Source of the DNA: Aristolochia californica
Lineage: Eukaryota > Streptophyta > Magnoliopsida > Piperales > Aristolochiaceae
NCBI GenBank assembly: GCA_029961685.1
Contig: JARWKL010000004.1
Coordinates: forward strand, 34,949,986 to 35,013,985
Direction: 5' to 3'
Length of the DNA: 64,000 nt
Below the pieces are notes generated by a model. It made no database searches. It had not been told where the DNA came from and worked only from the letters and a program-made list of their open reading frames with translations. Positions 58,440 to 64,000 of the stretch are shown here, in pieces. Both the position numbers and the translations under genes were made by a program. The first letter of the stretch is position 1, and every line of letters starts with the position of its first letter.

Positions 58440-59603
58440 CAACATCTGTCTCCCTATGGAGAAAGAGCTTGTCCTCAAGCTCAAAATCTGGGTAGACTTG
58501 TTTGAAGATGTCCACATGTTCCCATGTTGCCGCGTCGGGGTCCGTGTCTGTCCATTGAACGAGAATCTCCCAATGGTCATTGGTCAGTTGAGCCCGTAAC
58601 ACCACAGTTGGGTTAAGAATAACCTCGCCATTATCAATCGGTGGTAGGAATGGAGTGGCTGTAGGTTGCGCCCCAGAATGTGGCTTCAATAGAGAGACAT
58701 GAAACACATCATGAATTTTGGTTGTGTCCGGTAATTTGAGCTGATAGGCCACTGGTCCCACACGTCGAAGAATGGGAAACTGCCCAAAAAATCTGGGAGA
58801 GAGCTTATGTCATGGAGGTCCCGCAAGAGACTGTTGACGGTAGGGCTAGAGCCGTGCCACACATACTCCCTCACCACAAAAGAGACCTCACGGTGGCCTT
58901 TGTCGTAGACATCCTTCATCCGATCTTGGGTGCGTCGTAGCCGTTCTGTGATATTTTGTAGCAGCAGATCCAGGTCCATGAGTGCCTGATCAATTGCGTC
59001 CACGCGGCTGGACCCTGGGTTGTACAAGAGAAGGCGAGGTGGATCCCGGCCATATATAACCCAGAAAGGAGTGGATAGCAAGGCAGAGTGGAACGAAGTA
59101 TTGTAACAGTATTCGGCCCACGGAAGCCATTGAACCCGTTGTCGCGGATGATCACCCACCAAGCACCGTAGATACATCTCAATGATGTGGTTCACCACCT
59201 CTGTCTGCCCGTCTTTCTGTGGATGATAGGCTGAGGAGAACTTCAATTTAGTCCTGCTCAAGCGAAAAAGTTCCCGCCAAAAGGTACTCTTGAAAACTGC
59301 ATCTCTGTCACTCACAATGGATTCTGGAATGCCATGTAAGCGGACTATCTGCTCCAGGAATGTCTGAGCAACCCGTGTTGCTGTATAAGGATGAGCCAGC
59401 AGTATAAATTGTCCGTACTTGGAGAATCTATCAACCACCAAGAAAAGTACAGATTTGCCGGAGGACAGGGGTAGACCTTCCACAAAATCCATCGAAATGT
59501 CAGCCCAAACCCACTGGAGAAGACCGGCTGGACTCAAGTGCCCGGCTTTGTTCCGCTGGCAAACCTTAAAGTCACCCACATAAGTCGCAATAGAGAATTT
59601 CAT
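58440..59603 (-). pseudogene. Chromovirus integrase and chromodomain
   Basis: Minus from 59603: zinc-finger end DFKVCQRNK, core motifs DISMDFVEGLPLSSGK (first Asp), GIPESIVSDRDAVF (second Asp) and SSAYHPQKDGQTEVVN (Glu), then C-terminal VWHGSSPTVNS. A frame change near 58750 leads to GPVAYQLKLPDTTKIHDVFH and a chromodomain-like tail HWEILVQWTDTDPDAATWEH, then FKQVYPDFELEDK. Chromodomains steer integration to chromatin marks. The tail frame runs on through the LTR stub into the host remnant. Broken by the frameshift. Confidence 0.85.
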
Positions 59604-59645
59604 GGCTTGCTAGTAAAAATCAGCTCAAATTCTATGCAAGGTCTT

Positions 59646-60400
59646 CTATATCCCCTCGTATGTACTGTCATGGTAGACTAAGAGAATAGCTGGAATCAAC
59701 TCGGACGCAGGTGGAAGGAAAAACTGTTGCTTGTAATAAATAAGTGAATCCGGGATGGACCACTTCAAATTCATTGTTCCTTCCGAAATCTTCTGATGCA
59801 GTTCCTGCAGTGCAGGGTCAGTGGCATGTGCGTCTCTCACCAAGTCCAGAATGAGAAATCTTGGCTGGCTGATCGAATAGACCGACTGCTGATCCTCAAA
59901 ACACCATGACAAGGCGTCTACTGCCTTATTTAATCTCCCCATGCGATATTCCATCGAGAAGTCAAACCCTAACAAGTTACTGATTCAGTGCTGCTATGGT
60001 GTCGTCGTCAAACGCTATTCTAGTAGGAATTTAAGGCTGTAGTGATCCATGCGTATGAGAAAAGCCCGGCCCCAGAGATAAGGCCTCCAATGTTGGACCG
60101 CCTTGGCCAACCCAATCAATTCGCGCTCATAGGCTGCCAGCTTGTGATGATGGACTGCTAATTATCTGGTAAAATACGCAATAGGATGGCCCAGCTACTG
60201 TAAAATGGCCCAATGCCCACACCCGAAGCGTCACACTCTTCCACGAACAATTTGTCAAAGTTGGGAAGTTGTAATACTGGCGCGGATGCGAGGGCAGCTT
60301 TGAGTGCCACAAACGATTTGGTGGCCTCCTCATTATAAATAAAGGATTTTTTCTTGAATAGACTGGTCAATGGTGCTGCCACTGGCCCATAGTTCTGAAT
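59646..60400 (-). pseudogene. Chromovirus RNase H and connection
   Basis: Fragments in several frames: SFVALKAALASAPVLQLPNF then EECDASGVGIG (RNase H start, about 60340-60200), and GFDFSMEYRMGRLNKAVDAL (RNase H end, about 59975-59890) followed by a linker to the integrase zinc region (DSTYEG near 59655). At least two frameshifts and stops. Confidence 0.8.
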
Positions 60401-60468
60401 AAATTTGCGGGACCCAAAAAACCCCGTAATGTAGAATACGACTGTGGCTGCGGCAACTCGTGAAAAGC

Positions 60469-61630
60469 TCAGATCTTCTTGGGATCCACCGTAACCCCCT
60501 CATGTGAGATAATGTGTCCCAGATACCCCACATGTGAAGCCGCAAAAGAACACTTGGAATGTTTTAAATAGAGCTTATGTGCTCGTAACAAGTTGAAAAC
60601 AATCCTCAAGTGTGCCAAGTGCTCCTCAACCGACTTGCTATATATCAAAATATCATCGAAAAATACAAGAACAAATTTTCGAAGATATGGACTAAATACC
60701 TCGTTCATCAAAGCTTGAAAAGTGGAGGGTGCATTGGATAACCCAAACGGCATGACGACGAACTCAAAGTGGCCATGGTGCGTGCGGAACGCCATCTTCT
60801 CGATATCAGAGAGGTGCATCCGGACCTGATGGTATCCTGAACGGAGGTCGACTTTAGTGAATAACCATGACCCATGTAACTGATCCAGAAGCTCATCCAC
60901 TACCGGAATCGAAAACTTGTCTTTTACTGTCTGCACGTTCAACTCCCGATAATCCACGTAGAACCTCCATGTCCCATCATGTTTCTTCACAAGTAAGACG
61001 GGTGAAGAGAACGGGGAGCGACTGAGACGAATAGGACCCTATTTCAACATCTCCTAGCACTGATGCTCTATCTCGTCCTTCTGAAAGTGTGGGTAATGGT
61101 ACAGTCGCACGACCACTACCTCAGGTCCTAGTTTAAGATAGATCCTGTGGTCACAGTGCCTCAGAGGAGGCAAACCCGAAGGCTCCTGGAAGAGGTCAGA
61201 GAACTCCTCAACCAGACCTTCACTAGTACTGTCAGGTTGTTCCTGTGTTTGCAAAGTGTGCATGCGGTGGGCCCTATCCACCTGATAGGCCTGTAAGAGC
61301 ACCCGACTCCCAGCCAACTCAAAGCTCATGGTTAAAGCCAAAAAGTTCCACATAATGGGCCCCAACGTTTGTAACCATTTAATGCCTAATACCATATCAA
61401 ATCCCGCCAGTGGAATAAGAAAAAATTCAGAATTAAATGAAGTAGAGCCAATGGAAAAAGTTACCGCCTTACTAATCCCATAGCTAGGGACCTTCTCGCC
61501 ATTGGCCACTGAGATGGTGGTTGTTGGATGAGTGTGTATTTGGAGCTAGAGATGTTGTGTAGTTGTCAAAATCATAAAATTGTGTGTACACCCCGAGTCG
61601 ACTAGTCCCACCAGTTCTCAGTCGATGACA
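60469..61630 (-). pseudogene. Chromovirus protease and reverse transcriptase
   Basis: The protease relic has GLVDSGCTHNFM near 61610-61575 (Asp-Ser-Gly active site) and IPLAGFDMVLGIKWLQTLGP near 61430-61370, with stops upstream of 61509. RT is one open minus frame 60990-60469: [44 protein letters not shown], the catalytic FFDDILIYS, and [16 protein letters not shown] stop separates protease from RT near 61040. Confidence 0.88.
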
Positions 61631-62776
61631 TGAGCTTGGACTTGCATTGTATTAGGTGATTTCTGCCCAGTAATAGCATGCAAGGATATCTCCGGTGGTT
61701 CCTCCTCGACAATATCCTCTGGCTCCTCTGGATCCTCTGAATCCTCCACCTCGACCCAAAACAATTGTTTACATTGGTGTCCTACCCTATATTGCTCATC
61801 GCAGTTATAACATAAAATTTTGGACCGCCTTTCTGCCATCTCCTCACTCGTCAATTTTTTTATAAAGCTCGGTAGGGAATTACCAGGGAAGGGATCGGCT
61901 ACCCGAGTCGTAGTCGGAGTGTGTCTAGATGATGCTGCTGGAGATGCTCCCTGAGATGAAGTATAGTGGTGCCCTTGCCACGTGGAGGAAGTGTTCCTCT
62001 CACCTGACCAACCTGGCTTACATTGCTACAAATGTTGTCGTTGTTCCATTGCTCGGGCCATATTCATTGCATGAGCTAAATCCGTAGGCATAAGGAGTTC
62101 TACCTCTAGCCTTAAATACTCATTGAGACCCGCTGTGAATAGGGAGACCTGCTGGTCAACCAATACCCTCTCACCAGCACGAGCCAACTTTTCCTGAAAC
62201 AGTTTTTGATATTGTTCCACCGAAACAGTTTGTCTCAATAGGACTAACTCTCCCAGGGGGTTGCTGTTGGTGGGAGGACCAAATCTAACTATGCATAGAT
62301 TTTTAAATTCTCCCCAAGTCATTCCTGGTCTCTCTTTCTCTACTTGAGTAACCCATAACATGGCTTCATCTGTTATATGGAAAGAAGCTAGTTGCACCTT
62401 ATCCCATTCAGTAGTCCCTTGGTTCAAAAAAAAAAAAATTCACATCTTTGCAACCAAATTAAGGGATCAACTGAACCATTGAAAGAGGGAAACTCTAACT
62501 TGGTGTACCTTGGAACTGTGCCTCCATGCTGGGGTCCTTGGACAGCAGTGCGCCCAGGCCACTGTTCCCCTCTTCTGTGATATGGTTGAGCAACCTCTCT
62601 CACCTCTAGACACTGATGTCTCTCTGCCCTCAACTCCGTTAGCATGCTGATGACTCGGCTCATCTCTTCTTCCAAACCACAAACCTTCCCCAACACTGGT
62701 TGTGCTGTTTTCAAGGCTATCTTCTATCTTTTGTATCCTGATTTGGATTTCTTCATTGCTAATATTAATCCCCATG
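61618..62776 (-). pseudogene. Chromovirus gag
   Basis: Minus: MGINISNEEIQIRIQKIEDS near 62776, then after a frame change VPRYTKLEFPSFNGSVDPL and LIWLQRCEF near 62520-62430, a T homopolymer (plus A run 62428-62440), the retrotransposon gag core WDKVQLASFHITDEAMLWV, then VRFGPP and SVEQYQKLFQEKL (62427-62026), and the zinc-knuckle-like CYNCDEQYRVGHQC (about 61810-61765). Frames are split at least twice. Confidence 0.85.
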
Positions 62777-62798
62777 TTACCCTGCTCTGATACCAAGT

Positions 62799-63640
62799 TG
62801 TTACGGTCCCGGGTCATGGATCGAGTAACACGGCATGGAACTTGAGACTCTAGCACTCAGAATTTAAACTCACTTCACGTCAAGGTTCTGTATAGGAGTC
62901 TTTCTCTTTGACTAGTGCTCGGCCAGAAGGAAAGATCCTCTTTTGATGGTCTTACCGAGTTGTTGTGATAGGTAGGATACCCCATAGCAACGCTGGGCTT
63001 GCTAGAGCAAGCTGCCCTCTTTTCTTGCTCATGGCAAAGAGGGTTTGGCCCTCTTTGTTGCTGCTTTAGCTAAGAGTGCAATCCTACTTTTTGAATTAAC
63101 TTGAAGCACGAATTTGGTATAGATTATTACCTCTTCTTTGCTGCTATAATCAGCTCCCACGTTGCACCAGTATTTCTCAAGATATGAGGATGAAGATCCT
63201 CACTTTTCTGCTCGGTAAGGGAGGATTTGAGGCCTCTCTTGCTGCTGCTGCCGAGAAGGAGGACATACCTCCTCTTTGGACTCGAAAAAGCGGCAGGAAG
63301 CTCCATTTCTTAGTAGGGATGATGGTGGATGAATTTGGGTGAAGATGGATGGCAATGGAGGGTGAAGGATAGGTTGGATTTTTGGAGTAAACCCTAAACT
63401 CGAGATCAAGAGGTGATCTCAACCTGTTTACACTAGGTTATTCTAAAATCTCAAAGCTTACCTATTTCATTCATTCCTTTTCCTTAAATAGATCACGTCA
63501 TGGAGTTTTAGGTTAGGGTTACAATAATTTCCCATAATGCTCCTACATATAAAAGTAATTAAAAATAACTCCTACTTAAAACAATATAAGAAATAAATCC
63601 TACTCAAACTAATATAAAAAATAAATCCTATTGAGTGAGT
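62799..63640 (-). repeat. 5' LTR of the chromovirus
   Basis: Starts TGTTACGGTC with ATGGATCGAGT soon after. The right end is uncertain: sequence resembling the LTR end (CCTATTGAGT) is followed at about 63640 by the RNase H of another element, without a clear CA end. About 840 bp, twice the size of the two solo LTRs with related ends. Confidence 0.65.
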
Positions 63641-64000
63641 TCTTGTTGCCTCCTTCATTGTGTTGGATCATTGAATCTGATATTTCTTCCTCTTGCTCCA
63701 GCCGGGAGAGATGATCAGCAACTGAATTTTCGCTTCCTTTCTTATCTCGAACCACCAAATCAAATTCTTGAAGAAGCAGGATCCAACGAATTAACCTAGG
63801 CTTAGCATCCTTCTTGCCAAACAAATAGCGAAGTGATGCATGATCAGTGAACACTATCACCTTTGTACCAATGAGGTAGAACCGAAATTTGTCACAAGCA
63901 AACACCACAGTAAGCATCTCCCTCTCAGTTGTTGTATAATTTAATTGAGCTTCATTCAATGTCCGACTTGCATAATAGATGGACCTAAATAGTTTGTTTC
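63641..64000 (-). pseudogene. Second gypsy element, RNase H fragment (cut by window end)
   Basis: The minus frame enters at the window edge: [40 protein letters not shown] and HASLRYLF, then [18 protein letters not shown] and [10 protein letters not shown]. These are classic RNase H/C-terminal words of Athila/Tat-type Ty3/gypsy polyproteins. The frame is cut at about 63640 by the chromovirus LTR. The first in-window codon starts near 63998 and the protein continues beyond the window. Confidence 0.85.

Larger units (their letters stand above)
58424..63640 (-). mobile_element. Ty3/gypsy chromovirus, decayed, 3' LTR almost lost
   Basis: Minus-oriented. The right (5') LTR is 62799 to about 63640, with primer-binding complement GCTCTGATACCA at 62784-62795. 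Gag, CCHC, protease, RT, RNase H, integrase and a chromodomain-like C-terminus follow. The left end keeps only about 21 bp of the 3' LTR (GGTGCTATTGAGTCCACAACA, 58424-58444) next to a purine tract complement (CTGTCTCCCTATGG). The chromodomain and RT sequence place it in the chromoviruses; the clade is not certain. Confidence 0.88.

Noticed and set aside
58282..58440. Open frame reading from the chromovirus C-terminus into the PAE flank remnant, as if a fusion protein.
   Set aside because: The extension crosses the LTR stub and non-coding host sequence, so it is chance read-through.

Overview
The window looks like nuclear DNA of a flowering plant. It carries Ty1/copia elements with initiator tRNA-Met primer-binding sites, a Ty3/gypsy chromovirus, an Athila-like gypsy derivative, a plant type I MADS-box gene, an F-box/FBA-type gene relic and a plant pectin acetylesterase relic. 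The species cannot be named from the sequence. Almost everything is transposable-element DNA or decayed gene copies. Only one cellular gene appears intact: the MADS-box gene at 33520-34104 (+).

The main structure is a tandem segmental duplication present in about three diverged copies: copy 1 about 1-25440, copy 2 about 25440-40740, copy 3 about 40740-58423 (broken at its right end). Each unit reads, left to right: part of a 2.8-kb non-autonomous LTR element (called LTR-N here), the 5' part of a minus-strand copia (Copia-B), a GC-rich segment split by a plus-strand copia (Copia-A, target duplication CGATG), an F-box pseudogene (-), an AT-rich block with tandem units of about 260 bp, a type I MADS-box gene (+), a pectin acetylesterase pseudogene (-), a purine/poly-C-rich spacer, the 3' part of a 5S rRNA (-), the rest of Copia-B (-), then the next LTR-N. 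LTR-N is nested in the gag of Copia-B (target duplication CTAAT).

Insertions made after duplication distinguish the copies. MADS copy 1 is split by a 5.6-kb gypsy element (12602-18181, target duplication AGGAG). The pectin acetylesterase flank of copy 1 carries a solo LTR (21981-22419) whose empty site survives in copy 2. Copy 3 has a copia element in its AT-rich block (49277-53315), a solo LTR in the MADS gene (56000-56374, target duplication GTAAG) and a truncated copia relative behind it (56557-58314). From 58424 to the right end lies a decayed minus-strand chromovirus with gag, protease, RT, RNase H, integrase and chromodomain remnants. It abuts, and is probably nested in, another gypsy element whose RNase H runs off the window at 64000.

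No operon-like cooperation is visible. I found no CRISPR array, tRNA gene or convincing new protein system. The interesting content is structural: the repeated MADS / F-box / pectin acetylesterase cassette, the insertion chronology, the non-autonomous LTR element, the 5S fusion, and hairpin-type rearrangements.
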